From positions 101,775-165,774 of the forward strand of contig LVBV01000007.1 in assembly GCA_001604565.1 (NCBI GenBank): 64,000 nucleotides of DNA. The letters are read 5' to 3'. This DNA comes from Puniceicoccales bacterium Verruco_01 (lineage in GTDB: Bacteria; Verrucomicrobiota; Verrucomicrobiia; Opitutales; Oceanipulchritudinaceae). The stretch's first letter is position 1; the number at the start of each line of letters is the position of its first letter. This document shows, piece after piece, positions 45,913 through 55,051 of the stretch. The notes below the pieces were generated by a model that was not told where the DNA came from, searched no databases, and worked only from the letters and a program-made list of their open reading frames with translations. A program made the position numbers and the translations under genes.

Positions 45913-45991
<79 letters not shown>

Positions 45992-46136
45992 CTGGAAAAA
46001 CCTCAACAGTATGCCGACGGGATACGCTGGCAAGACATTTCGGGAAATCGGAGAAAGTTTTGCGTGCGGCGCGTTGAAGGGCGATGATTTCTCTTGCCGG
46101 GCGTCACATTCGGGCGCGATGTGGCGTCTCGTTGGC

Positions 46137-47762
46137 ATGGAAAGCACGACCAACACTGTCATGGGTGGCGATGCCGCTCTTGTGGAACAGGCTTTGCGGG
46201 GCGACCGCGGGGCCTTTGCCCGGCTTGTCAGCCTCCATCAGGGGGCGGCGAGCGCCGTCGCCTATTCGATCTGCGGCGATTTTCACACGAGCGAGGACAT
46301 TGCGCAGGAGGCCTTTGTCGCCGCATGGAAGAAACTGGGCGAGCTGCGGGAGAAGGACCATTTCCGCCCGTGGGTCTGCACCATGGCGCGCAACGGGGCT
46401 CTCGCGCGGATTCGTCGCAGCGCCCGTCGAGGCGAGGGGACGAATGCCGACGGCGAGGAGGCCGCGGACGCGGGGGACGGGCCCTCCGCCGAGGCGATGA
46501 AGGCCGAGGAGGCGGCGCTTGTGTGGGGGATGATCGACGCGATGGACGAAACCTACCGCGAGCCCCTCATTCTCTTTTACCGCGAGGAGCAGTCCGCCGC
46601 CGCCGTGGCGAGCGCGCTGGACCTTTCCGAGGAAGCGGTGCGCCAACGCCTCTCCCGGGGCAGGGTGCTCCTGCGCGAGGAACTGGCGCGGAGGGTTGAG
46701 GGCGCGCTCTTCCGCAGCCGTCCGGGGCCGGTCTTCACGAGCGCGGTCATGGGAGCCCTGCCGCCGGTTGCCGTTGCGGGAGTGGGGCTCTCGCTCGCGG
46801 CCTCGTCGGCAAAGGCGGCAGGTGGCACCGGCGCGGCTTCCTCCGGCGGCGGAGGGGCCTCGGTCTTCGGGATCGGCGCGTTTCTCGCCCAGCTTGCGAG
46901 CGCTTTTGTGGGGGTTCTCAGCCTGTATTTGCTTTTGCGCTTCCTTTTTGCCCATGAAATCCCCCGGGGCCTGCGCACGGCGGTCCTGAAGGCGGCGGGA
47001 GGGGCGCTCGCACTCGTTCTTCTCTTCGCGGGCCTTGTCACATGGATTATTCTCTCCGGCGCGAAGCTCGGTTTTGCCGGGATCCCGCCGATGCCGATCG
47101 CCATCGCCTTTGTGATTCTTTTTCTGACGCCGATTCTCTTTTTGTCGCTGCGCGCCTCGAAGGAGATCGGGAAGTATTCCGTCGGAACCTGCGGGGTGAA
47201 GAGGGTGGTCCGCAGAAGGAGCCGCATCCGCTTCCTCGGACTGCCGCTCTACGATGTCGCCTTCGGTCCCGATCCGGAGAAGGGCGAGAAGACGGGAATG
47301 GCGCGCGGCTGGCTGGCTTTTGGCGACACGGCGGTGGGACTCGTCGCCTTCGGCGGGGTGGCGCTGGGCCTGGTTGCCTGCGGAGGCTTCGCATTTGGCG
47401 CTCTTTCGATCGGTGGCCTTGTGGGGGGCTATTTCTCTCTTGGCGGCTTTGCTCTGGGATGGATCGCCTGCGGCGGTGTGGCCGTGGGCTGGAATCTGGC
47501 CCTCGGCGGCTTCACGGTGGCGCACGGTCTGGCGGTCGGCGGCGTGGCGATTTCGGTCACGGAGGCCCTCGGCGGCGTTTCGAGCGCCCCGATGGCGAAT
47601 CTTCAGGCGACGGTGGACCGCATGAACGGTCCGGGCTGGCCGGGGAACCTCATCCGCTTTCTGCCCTACACCTGCGTGCTCTCGCTTCTGGGCATTCCCG
47701 GCCTATGGATGGGCCTGCGCTATTTCCACGGAAAAGAGCGCGGGAAGGCACTTTTCAGGTGA
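46137..47762 (+). CDS. ECF sigma factor fused to a membrane domain with Gly-rich repeats
   Basis: About 541 residues. Residues about 10-185 form an ECF sigma factor: region 2 (LVSLHQGAASAVAYSICGDF, SEDIAQEAFVAAWKKLGELR) and region 4 (MDETYREPLILFYREEQSAA, LDLSEEAVRQRLSRGRVLL). After that come four hydrophobic segments between 200 and 345, a basic stretch (VKRVVRRRSRIRFLGLPLYD), about 85 residues of GG-x-A-x-G repeats (GLVAFGGVALGLVACGGFAF, GGFALGWIACGGVAVG) and a final hydrophobic segment. The sigma factor would be tethered to the membrane. ATG 46137 is chosen as the start nearest region 2; ATG 46119 is possible. No anti-sigma gene is adjacent. Confidence 0.82.
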   Translation: MESTTNTVMGGDAALVEQALRGDRGAFARLVSLHQGAASAVAYSICGDFHTSEDIAQEAFVAAWKKLGELREKDHFRPWVCTMARNGALARIRRSARRGEGTNADGEEAADAGDGPSAEAMKAEEAALVWGMIDAMDETYREPLILFYREEQSAAAVASALDLSEEAVRQRLSRGRVLLREELARRVEGALFRSRPGPVFTSAVMGALPPVAVAGVGLSLAASSAKAAGGTGAASSGGGGASVFGIGAFLAQLASAFVGVLSLYLLLRFLFAHEIPRGLRTAVLKAAGGALALVLLFAGLVTWIILSGAKLGFAGIPPMPIAIAFVILFLTPILFLSLRASKEIGKYSVGTCGVKRVVRRRSRIRFLGLPLYDVAFGPDPEKGEKTGMARGWLAFGDTAVGLVAFGGVALGLVACGGFAFGALSIGGLVGGYFSLGGFALGWIACGGVAVGWNLALGGFTVAHGLAVGGVAISVTEALGGVSSAPMANLQATVDRMNGPGWPGNLIRFLPYTCVLSLLGIPGLWMGLRYFHGKERGKALFR

Positions 47763-47778
47763 GCGAGGACTGTTGCAG

Positions 47779-47809
47779 GGCCCCGGTGTGAAACGCGCCG
47801 GGGCCTTTT
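47779..47809 (+). terminator. Terminator after the sigma-factor gene
   Basis: The stem GGCCCCGG/CCGGGGCC (47779-47786 with 47798-47805) is followed by TTTTC, 17 bp after the stop codon. Confidence 0.8.
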
Positions 47810-47834
47810 CATGCACGCGGGAAGCGCCTGTCCG

Positions 47835-49754
47835 CTACCGGTCGTAGGAGCGTCCGTTGCGGTTCTCGTAATAGTCGATGAAGGCGCGGTTGGCGATGGC
47901 CGTGCCGCCGGGCGTCGGATAGTCGCCCGTGAAGTACCAGTCGCCGCCGTGGCCGGGCAGACACTGATGCAGAGCCCCGATCGTCTGGAAGACGATGCGG
48001 AGCTCGCCGTGCCAGGGGATGTCGTGCGGGCGCAGCATTTCGGAAATCTGCGCGGAAATCTCCTCGTCGGAGAAGGGCGCGTAGATCGCCTTGACGAGGT
48101 TCTTCTGGTCCTTGGAGGGCTTCTGGATCTCCTCGCGGCACTTGCGGAAGGTCTCGTCGATGACGCCGGTCATGCCACGGCGCCGGAGCAGTTCCACGGC
48201 GGCCTGAAAGGCGATGAATTTGCCCAGTTCCGACATGTCGATCCCGTAACAGTCCGGGTAGCGGATCTGCGGGGCGGTCGAGGCGACGACGATGCGCTTG
48301 GCCTTCGTGCGCGAGAGGATCTTGATGATGGAATCCCGCAGGGTGGTGCCGCGGACGATGGAATCGTCGAGCACCACGAGGCTGTCCTTCTCCGTCACCA
48401 CGCCGTAGGTGATGTCGTAGATGTGGCTCACCATCTTGCTGCGGCCCTTCTCCTGACTGATGAAGGTGCGCAGCTTGATGTCCTTGTGGGCGATTTTCTC
48501 GCTCCGCGGCCAGCCCCGCAGGATGAGCGCGTCCACTTCTTCCGGCGTCAGCGGGCCCTTCTTCTGCGCCTCAAGGATGGCGTCGCGCACCTCGCGGCGG
48601 CGGTTGATGCGCAGACCGTCCAACATGCCGTAGAAGGCCGTCTCGGCAGTGTTTGGAATGAAGCTGAAGACCGCGTGTTCCAGATCGTGGTCGATGGCGG
48701 AGAGAAGCTGCGGCATGAGCGCCCGCCCGAGGGCCATGCGCTCCTGATAGATGTCGGGATCGTTCCCGCGCGAGAAGTAGATGCGCTCGAAGGAACAGGG
48801 CAGAACCGGCTTCTCCGGGGCGAAGCGTTCCGCCTTCACCTCCAGATTCGCCTTGATCGTCATGACCCTGCCGGGCTCCAGCTCGCGGATGTCGTCCTTG
48901 TCCTTCTCGAAGACCGTCATGAGCGGAACCCGCTCCGACGCGAAGGCGATCACCTCGTCGTCCTCGAACCAGAAGCAGGGGCGGATGCCCTGTGGGTCGC
49001 GCATGACAAAGGCCTCGCCGCTTCCGACGAGGCCCGCGATGACGTAACCGCCGTCCCACACCTGGCTGGCGCGGCGCAGAACTTCCACCATGTCCAGCTC
49101 GCGTCCGATGGCGTCCGGGATCTGCTCGCCCGGCATGCCCTCGTCGCGGTGGCGGCGGTAAAGGTTCTGGTGCTGCTCGTCCAGATGGAAGCCGATTTCC
49201 TCAAGGACGGTCTGGGTGTCGGTGTCGAAGATCGGGTGCTGGCCGCGGGAGATGAGGATCTGGTTCAACTCCGCGGTGTTCGTCATGTTGAAGTTGCCGA
49301 GCACCATGAGGTTCCGCGTCGGCCAATTGCTCTTGCGGAAGTACGGGTGGCAGGAGCTCTCGTTGAATTTGCCGCTCGTGCCGTAGCGCAGGTGCCCCAT
49401 CAGCACCTCCCCGCCGAAGTCGAAATGTTCCTTCACCGTCGGGGCGTACTCGGGGATGATGTCGCCCGCGCGGATGAGTTTGTCGAAATGCTTGAGCTGC
49501 CGCTTGAAGAGCTCGGAGAGCGAGTTGTCGTCGAGAACCCGCTCGCGGAACATGTAGGCCTTGCCTTTATCCATGCCGAGCTTCACGCAACCGATGCCCG
49601 CGCCGTCCTGCCCGCGGTTGTGCTGCTTCTCCATGAGCAGGAACAGCTTGTTGAAGCCGTAGAGAGCCGTGCCGTACTTCTGCTGATAGTATTGCAGAGG
49701 CTTCTTCAGCCGTATCAGCGCAATTCCACACTCGTGCTTGATGAGTTCGCTCAT
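47835..49754 (-). CDS. purF: Amidophosphoribosyltransferase, long form
   Basis: A 639-residue class II glutamine amidotransferase catalysing the first step of purine synthesis (PRPP to phosphoribosylamine). The N-terminus is HECGIALIRL, with nucleophile Cys9 after an eight-residue lead. Further glutaminase motifs are RGQDGAGIG and MGHLRYGTSG. The PRPP loop is VVLDDSIVRGTTLRDS near residue 465. At 639 residues it exceeds the usual 470-510 and matches the long Bacteroidetes-type enzyme, with extra sequence in both halves and no recognisable Fe-S cysteine set. A GGGAG site precedes ATG 49754. Confidence 0.9.
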   Translation of the reverse strand: MSELIKHECGIALIRLKKPLQYYQQKYGTALYGFNKLFLLMEKQHNRGQDGAGIGCVKLGMDKGKAYMFRERVLDDNSLSELFKRQLKHFDKLIRAGDIIPEYAPTVKEHFDFGGEVLMGHLRYGTSGKFNESSCHPYFRKSNWPTRNLMVLGNFNMTNTAELNQILISRGQHPIFDTDTQTVLEEIGFHLDEQHQNLYRRHRDEGMPGEQIPDAIGRELDMVEVLRRASQVWDGGYVIAGLVGSGEAFVMRDPQGIRPCFWFEDDEVIAFASERVPLMTVFEKDKDDIRELEPGRVMTIKANLEVKAERFAPEKPVLPCSFERIYFSRGNDPDIYQERMALGRALMPQLLSAIDHDLEHAVFSFIPNTAETAFYGMLDGLRINRRREVRDAILEAQKKGPLTPEEVDALILRGWPRSEKIAHKDIKLRTFISQEKGRSKMVSHIYDITYGVVTEKDSLVVLDDSIVRGTTLRDSIIKILSRTKAKRIVVASTAPQIRYPDCYGIDMSELGKFIAFQAAVELLRRRGMTGVIDETFRKCREEIQKPSKDQKNLVKAIYAPFSDEEISAQISEMLRPHDIPWHGELRIVFQTIGALHQCLPGHGGDWYFTGDYPTPGGTAIANRAFIDYYENRNGRSYDR

Positions 49755-50100
49755 GGTTACTCCCGCCGTCAGACAAAGCCAACACTAGGGCACGCCGCAA
49801 CTCTTTCAACCCTTTTGAGGACACGCGAACGTCACACGGGCATCATCCGCAACATGACGGAAACACACGCATCCACGAAAACCGGAAGATCATTCACATG
49901 ATTACGCAGATGACAGGAAATCCAGACCACACTTTTTAACCGCGGATTACAAAAACAAGACTCCAAAGTGTTTATCCACAGATTACGCAGATTTTCGCAG
50001 ATTACAGAATCAGAACCTTCCTGATTTTGGAAATCTGCGAAAATCCTGTTTCAATCTGTGGACATAATTCTTCTCCCGGAAATCTGTTTCTTTCCCTCCG
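49755..50100. other. Intergenic region purD / purF carrying repeats
   Basis: 346 bp upstream of purF and downstream of purD (both minus). It carries the palindromic repeat at 49975-50062 and partial copies of the same unit near 49899-49911 (GATTACGCAGAT) and 49939-49950 (AACCGCGGATTAC). It is clearly AT-richer than the genes. It must include the purF promoter. Confidence 0.55.
49975..50062. repeat. Palindromic intergenic repeat of the 'cacagattacgcagatt' type
   Basis: Outer arms TCCACAGATT (49975-49984) and AATCTGTGGA (50053-50062), and inner arms ATTTTCGCAGATT (49991-50003) and AATCTGCGAAAAT (50032-50044), form an 88-nt imperfect palindrome. The unit CAGATTACGCAGATT is of a kind I know as scattered intergenic repeats in many environmental genomes. 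Confidence 0.7.
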
Positions 50101-51387
50101 TCACTTCGCCCCGTCGCGGGCGAGCTGGCGATAGCCGATGTCGCGGCGCATGTATTTGTCGGCCCACTGGACGCGGTCGGCCACGGCGTAGGCGGTGTTG
50201 CGGGCCTCCAGAAGGGTGGGGGCGTAGGCGCGCACCCCGAGGACGCGTCCCCCCGCACTCACGATTTTGCCGTCGGCGAGCTTCTTCGTCCCGGCGTGGA
50301 CGATCTCCACGCCCTCGGGGAGGTCCGCCGGAAGGACGATCTCCGAGCCCTTCGGGTAGTGGCCCGGGTAGCCGTTTGCGGCAAGGACGATGACGATGGA
50401 GCTACCCTTTTTGATGCCGACGTTTGCCGGGTTCAGCTTCCCCAAAGCGCAGTCGAGCATCAGGGAGAGCGGATCCGCATCCAGCATCGGCAGGACCACC
50501 TGCGTCTCCGGATCGCCGAAGCGCACGTTGAACTCCAGCACTATCGGGCCTTTTTTCGTCACCATGACGCCGATGAAAAGCGTGCCGCGGAAGTCGTAGT
50601 TTTCCGCCAGAAAGCCGCGCATCGTGGGCTCGACGATTTCCTCGACGATCCGCTTTTCCACTTCTTGCGTGATGACGCTCGTCGGGGCGTAGGCGCCCAT
50701 GCCGCCGGTGTTGGGCCCAGAGTCGCCGTCGCCGACCCTCTTGTGGTCCTGCGCCGCCGGGAGCATCACGTACTTCCCGCCGCAGACGATCAGGGTGATG
50801 GAGGCTTCCTCGCCGACGAGGCATTCCTCGATCACGACCTCCGCGCCCGCCTCGCCGAAGAGCGAGCCGTCCAGCATGCCGCGCGTGGCGGATACCGCCT
50901 CGTCGGTTGTCTGCGCGATGATGACGCCCTTGCCCGCGGCAAGTCCGCTCGCCTTGACGACGACGGGGAGTTCGTGGGCCGAGACGTAGGCCGCCGCCTC
51001 GTCGATCTGCGATGAAGAGAACGTGCGCGAGGTCGCCGTCGGGATACCGTATTTGAAAAGGAATTCCTTGCAGACGGCCTTGGAGGATTCCAGCGCCGCG
51101 CCGCGCGCGCCCGGCCCGTACACTGCAAGACCCGCCGCGCGCAGGGCGTCCGCCATGCCGAGGGCAAGCGGCACCTCGGGGCCGATGATGGCGAAGTCGA
51201 TCGCGTTTTCCTTGGCCAGCTTCACCGCGGCGCCCACGTCCTCCACGTTCAGGGGCAGGCACACGGCCTCGCCTGCCATGCCGCCGTTGCCCGGCGCGGC
51301 GAAGACCTTGGGGGCAAGGGGGCTCCGCAGGCACGCTTTGACGAGGGCGTGTTCGCGTCCGCCCGAACCGATGACGAGTACGTTCAT
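50101..51387 (-). CDS. purD: Phosphoribosylamine-glycine ligase
   Basis: A 428-residue ATP-grasp ligase (GAR synthetase), second step of purine synthesis. It shows the N-terminal Rossmann-like start VLVIGSGGREHALVKACLRS, IIGPEVPLALGMADALR, the ATP-grasp LPVVVKASGLAAGKGVIIAQ, the diagnostic DHKRVGDGDSGPNTGGMGAY and the metal site EFNVRFGDPETQVVLPML. Length is normal (about 425). AAGGGAG precedes ATG 51387. purF is on the same strand 346 bp downstream, separated by a repeat. Confidence 0.95.
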   Translation of the reverse strand: MNVLVIGSGGREHALVKACLRSPLAPKVFAAPGNGGMAGEAVCLPLNVEDVGAAVKLAKENAIDFAIIGPEVPLALGMADALRAAGLAVYGPGARGAALESSKAVCKEFLFKYGIPTATSRTFSSSQIDEAAAYVSAHELPVVVKASGLAAGKGVIIAQTTDEAVSATRGMLDGSLFGEAGAEVVIEECLVGEEASITLIVCGGKYVMLPAAQDHKRVGDGDSGPNTGGMGAYAPTSVITQEVEKRIVEEIVEPTMRGFLAENYDFRGTLFIGVMVTKKGPIVLEFNVRFGDPETQVVLPMLDADPLSLMLDCALGKLNPANVGIKKGSSIVIVLAANGYPGHYPKGSEIVLPADLPEGVEIVHAGTKKLADGKIVSAGGRVLGVRAYAPTLLEARNTAYAVADRVQWADKYMRRDIGYRQLARDGAK

Positions 51388-51494
51388 GACTCCCTTCTAA
51401 CGGAAGAGCTGCCTTTGTTCAAGACGGCCCCCGGGGAATAAACTCGCGCGCCGGGCCGTCGCAGCGTTACGCTTTCCCCTCTTTTTTCCGAAGG

Positions 51495-52925
51495 ATGGCA
51501 TTCGAGGCACAGACGCGGGCGCTTGCGGCGCAGCTTGGACCGGAGGTCGTGCGGACCGACGGCGCGGCGCGCTTTGCCGCGTCGCTCGACAACGCGCGCC
51601 TCTCCTTCCTGCCGGACGCCGTGCTCCTGCCTCGGGACGAGGACGACGTGGCCGCGATCCTGAAGGCCGCGAACATGGAGAAGGTCCCCGTCACCATCCG
51701 GGGCGGCGGCACGGCGACGACCGGCTCCGCAAGTCCCGTTCTCGGCGGCTGGGCGCTCGACCTTTCGGGCTGGAAGAACCTGCACATCGACGCGGAGACG
51801 GGCATCGCCTACGTGCAGCCCGGCGTCGTCACCGCGACCCTCGCGGCGGAGGCGGAAAAACTCGGCTGGTTCTACCCGCCGGACCCCTCCTCGTCCAAAT
51901 ACTCCACGATCGGCGGAAATATCGCCTGCAACGCGGGCGGAATGCGCGGGGCGCGTTACGGCGTCACGCGCGACTACGTGATGGCGCTGGAGGGCTTTCT
52001 CCCCACGGGCGAGTGGGTTCGCTGGGGCGGGGATCTGCGCAAGTGGGCGGCGGGCTACAATATGCGCGATTTGTGGGTGGGCAGCGAGGGAACCCTGGGC
52101 GTCGTGACCGGCGCGGTGCTGCGGCTCATTGCCAAACCCGCCGCGCGCGCCACCTTCCTTTGCGCCTTTGCGGACGAGTTCAAGGCGCTGGAAGCCTCCC
52201 GCGCGATCTTCGCGGCAAGACTCCCGGCCTCGATCATGGAATTCATGGACAGGGCGAGCGTTGCCTGCACGGCGGCGGAGGGCCTTGTCCTGCCCCTCAA
52301 GCTGGAGGGCGCGACTCCGGCGGTGCTCCTCGTGGAACTGGACGGCGACGCGGAGAAGGTGGAGGCGGCGACAAAGTCCTTTGAGGAACTGGTCTCGGGA
52401 CGCACCGTGGCACTGCGCCGCGCCTCTTCCCCCGCCGAGGCGGAACTGCTTTGGGAGGTGCGCCGCCGGTGCAGCAAGGCCATGTTCCGCCTTGCCGACG
52501 GCAAGCTGAACGAGGACATCGTGATCCCGCCGCGCGCGCAGGAGGAGCTCCTCGCCTTCACGCAGGACCTCCACGCGAGGTACGGCCTTGCCACCCCGGT
52601 CTTCGGCCACGCGGGCGACGGCAACTTTCACGTCCACGTGATGTACCGCGCGGGCGACTCGGGGGACCGCGCCAAGGCGGAAAAGGCCGTGACGGAGATC
52701 ATGGAAAAGGTCGTGGCCCTCGGCGGGGCGATCAGCGGGGAGCACGGGATAGGCCTTGCCAAGCAGCCGTTCCTTTCCCTTCAGCTCTCGCCGGCGGAAA
52801 TCGCCGCGATGCAGGCGGTGAAGAAGGCCCTCGATCCCAACGGAATCCTCAACCCCGGCAAGATCTTCGGCGCCTTCCGCATCTGGGAGCACGAAAAGAC
52901 GAGCGTGAAGCTCCCCTGGGACTAG
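51495..52925 (+). CDS. FAD-linked oxidase, glycolate oxidase GlcD type
   Basis: A 476-residue VAO/PCMH-type flavoprotein. The FAD-binding domain shows VTIRGGGTATTGSASPVLGG, YPPDPSSSKYSTIGGNIACN with AGGMRGARYGVTRDYVMALE, and DLWVGSEGTLGVVT. The C-terminal cap carries the metal/substrate histidines in FGHAGDGNFHVHVMY and ISGEHGIGLAK. The family oxidises 2-hydroxyacids such as glycolate or D-lactate. The partner subunits (GlcE, GlcF) are not nearby, so it may act alone. It ends 8 bp from the convergent ispG. Confidence 0.88.
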   Translation: MAFEAQTRALAAQLGPEVVRTDGAARFAASLDNARLSFLPDAVLLPRDEDDVAAILKAANMEKVPVTIRGGGTATTGSASPVLGGWALDLSGWKNLHIDAETGIAYVQPGVVTATLAAEAEKLGWFYPPDPSSSKYSTIGGNIACNAGGMRGARYGVTRDYVMALEGFLPTGEWVRWGGDLRKWAAGYNMRDLWVGSEGTLGVVTGAVLRLIAKPAARATFLCAFADEFKALEASRAIFAARLPASIMEFMDRASVACTAAEGLVLPLKLEGATPAVLLVELDGDAEKVEAATKSFEELVSGRTVALRRASSPAEAELLWEVRRRCSKAMFRLADGKLNEDIVIPPRAQEELLAFTQDLHARYGLATPVFGHAGDGNFHVHVMYRAGDSGDRAKAEKAVTEIMEKVVALGGAISGEHGIGLAKQPFLSLQLSPAEIAAMQAVKKALDPNGILNPGKIFGAFRIWEHEKTSVKLPWD

Positions 52926-52932
52926 GCGCGAC

Positions 52933-54984
52933 CTACCGCGTTTTTTCCACCCAGCGGCCTCGCGCCTTGATGAGGGCGACGAGGTGATCCACGGCTTCGG
53001 CACTTGGAATATTGAACTCCACGGGAGTCTTGCCGACGTAGAGGTTCACCTTGCCCGGAGCGCCGCCCACGTAGCCGAAGTCCGCGTCCGCCATCTCGCC
53101 CGGGCCGTTTACGATGCAGCCCATGACGGCGATGGTGACGCCGGTGAGGTGCCCGGTGGCCTCGCGGATGCGCTTGCTGGTGGCTTCGAGGTCGAAGAGC
53201 GTGCGCCCGCAGCTCGGGCAGGCGACGAATTCCGTGCGCGTGCGCCTTGTGCGCGAGCCCTGAAGGATGGAATACGCCGCCTCGACGGCGCGCTCCGGCT
53301 CCGCAAAGGTCTCGACACTCACCAAATCGCCGATGCCGTCACAGAGGAGGCCGCCCGCAAGAAGCGCCGCGTCCATGATCGTGGCCGTGTCGTCCGCCGG
53401 GCCCTTCCCGCGCGAGGCCTCCATGAGGGCCTTCGTGTGGCGAATCCAGATCGGGCAGGGGAGATGGGCTGCGTCCAGCATCGCCGCGATCCGCCTATAT
53501 TGCAGCGCCGGGTGCAGGCCCTCCACGGGATGGGTGGAGGTGAAGGCAAGGCTTTCCGCCCCGTTTTTCGCGATCTCCGGGAGGATCGTTTCCAGCGAAT
53601 CGGGGGTTACATCCAGGATCAGGCGCTGGGAGAGCCGCTTTGCGGCGGCAAAGGCGGCGGCGGCCTCCTCGGTGCTTTCCGGGCGCGTGGCGAGGGCGAG
53701 CGGCAGGCCCGCGAGGGACGGAGGCAGCGCAGCGAGAAGCTCCGCGAGGCTTGTCCCCTTGGCCGGGGCCAGTTCCGCGATGACGGCAGGAACTTCTGTC
53801 GTGGCGGCCTTCACAGCGAGAGGCAGAACCTCGACGGCGTGCGGGGTGGTCGCCGGCAGGACGAGCGCCTCCACCTTCAGGAGCGGATGCGCGGCGTGCC
53901 ACTTCGCGAGGCGGGCAAGGAACCCAGTCAGCTTGTGGGATGAGGGCACGTGTAAAATCACCCGTGGGGACTCGATCCCTCCGGCGGAAAGACTCTTGGC
54001 GAGCGGAAAAATGAGCGAGGTGCGCCGTGCGAATCCCGGGCGGGTAAGGGAAGGCTGCGGCGCGGGAGTGGCGGCCTTGTCCGCCTTTGTCCAATTGCGC
54101 ATCGCCTCCTCCGCAAGGGCCTTCGCCACGGGGACCTCCGCCACCGGGTCCTCCGTCAGGGAGACGCGGATCGTGTCGCCAAGGCCCTCGGCGAGGATCG
54201 TCCCGATGCCGATGGCGCTCTTGACGCGCGCGTCCTCGCCGCCGCCCGCCTCAGTCACGCCAAGGTGCAGGGGATAGTTGAAGCCCTCCGCGTCGAGCCG
54301 CGCCGCCGCAAGGCGCGTCGCCGCCAGCATGACGCGCGGGTTCGACGCCTTGAGGGAGACCACGATGTCGTGAAAGTCCAGTTCCCCGCAGATGCGCAAA
54401 AACTCAAGCGCGCTCTCGCACATGCCCTCCGGGGAGTCGCCGTAGCGGTTCATCACGCGGTCGGAAAGCGAGCCGTGATTCACGCCGATGCGGATCGCCC
54501 GGCCGAGTTCCCTGCAGCGGAGAATGAGGGGCGTCACCGCCTCGCGCAGCTTGTCCAGCTCCGCCGCGTATTCGGCATCCGTGTAGTCCTTCGGCGCGGC
54601 GAGCTTGCGGTCGGCGAAGTTCCCGGGATTGATCCGCACCTTCTCCACATGCAGGGCCGCCTCCATCGCCGCTGCGGGCAGGAAATGGATGTCCGCGACG
54701 AGCGGCACGGCCGCGAAACCCGCGGCGGAAAAATCGTGCCGGATGTCCGCAAGGGCCTTCGCCGCCTCGATGTTCGGCGCCGTCACCCGCACGATTTTGC
54801 AGCCAGCCTCCGCCAGCGCGATCGCCTGCGCCACCGTTGCGCGCACGTCGCGCGTCGGGGTGTTCGTCATGCTCTGCACGGCGATGGGGTTGTCCCCGCC
54901 GATGCGCACGGCGCCGATCGCGACAACGCGGGTTTTGCGCCGGAAGGCGCCGCACTGGCCCAAGGCTGGATCCGTCTGACTCAT
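52933..54984 (-). CDS. ispG: 4-hydroxy-3-methylbut-2-enyl diphosphate synthase (long form)
   Basis: A 683-residue Fe-S enzyme of the MEP isoprenoid pathway. The N-terminal TIM barrel shows VRIGGDNPIAVQSMTNTPTR, VRVTAPNIEAA and IGVNHGSLSDRVMNRYGDSP. The C-terminal [4Fe-4S] domain contains ACPSCGRTLFDLE and VMGCIVNGPGEMADADFGYV, giving the three cluster cysteines. Between them lies about 270 residues of insertion, as in plant, chlamydial and Bacteroidetes long IspG. ATG 54984 is preferred over a GTG 12 nt earlier because GGGGA precedes it at good spacing. Confidence 0.93.
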   Translation of the reverse strand: MSQTDPALGQCGAFRRKTRVVAIGAVRIGGDNPIAVQSMTNTPTRDVRATVAQAIALAEAGCKIVRVTAPNIEAAKALADIRHDFSAAGFAAVPLVADIHFLPAAAMEAALHVEKVRINPGNFADRKLAAPKDYTDAEYAAELDKLREAVTPLILRCRELGRAIRIGVNHGSLSDRVMNRYGDSPEGMCESALEFLRICGELDFHDIVVSLKASNPRVMLAATRLAAARLDAEGFNYPLHLGVTEAGGGEDARVKSAIGIGTILAEGLGDTIRVSLTEDPVAEVPVAKALAEEAMRNWTKADKAATPAPQPSLTRPGFARRTSLIFPLAKSLSAGGIESPRVILHVPSSHKLTGFLARLAKWHAAHPLLKVEALVLPATTPHAVEVLPLAVKAATTEVPAVIAELAPAKGTSLAELLAALPPSLAGLPLALATRPESTEEAAAAFAAAKRLSQRLILDVTPDSLETILPEIAKNGAESLAFTSTHPVEGLHPALQYRRIAAMLDAAHLPCPIWIRHTKALMEASRGKGPADDTATIMDAALLAGGLLCDGIGDLVSVETFAEPERAVEAAYSILQGSRTRRTRTEFVACPSCGRTLFDLEATSKRIREATGHLTGVTIAVMGCIVNGPGEMADADFGYVGGAPGKVNLYVGKTPVEFNIPSAEAVDHLVALIKARGRWVEKTR

Positions 54985-55051
54985 GAATATCCCCACAATA
55001 CCCCGGTATGAGCGTTCGACAACAGGGTTTCTTCGCGAAGCGTCGCCAACC

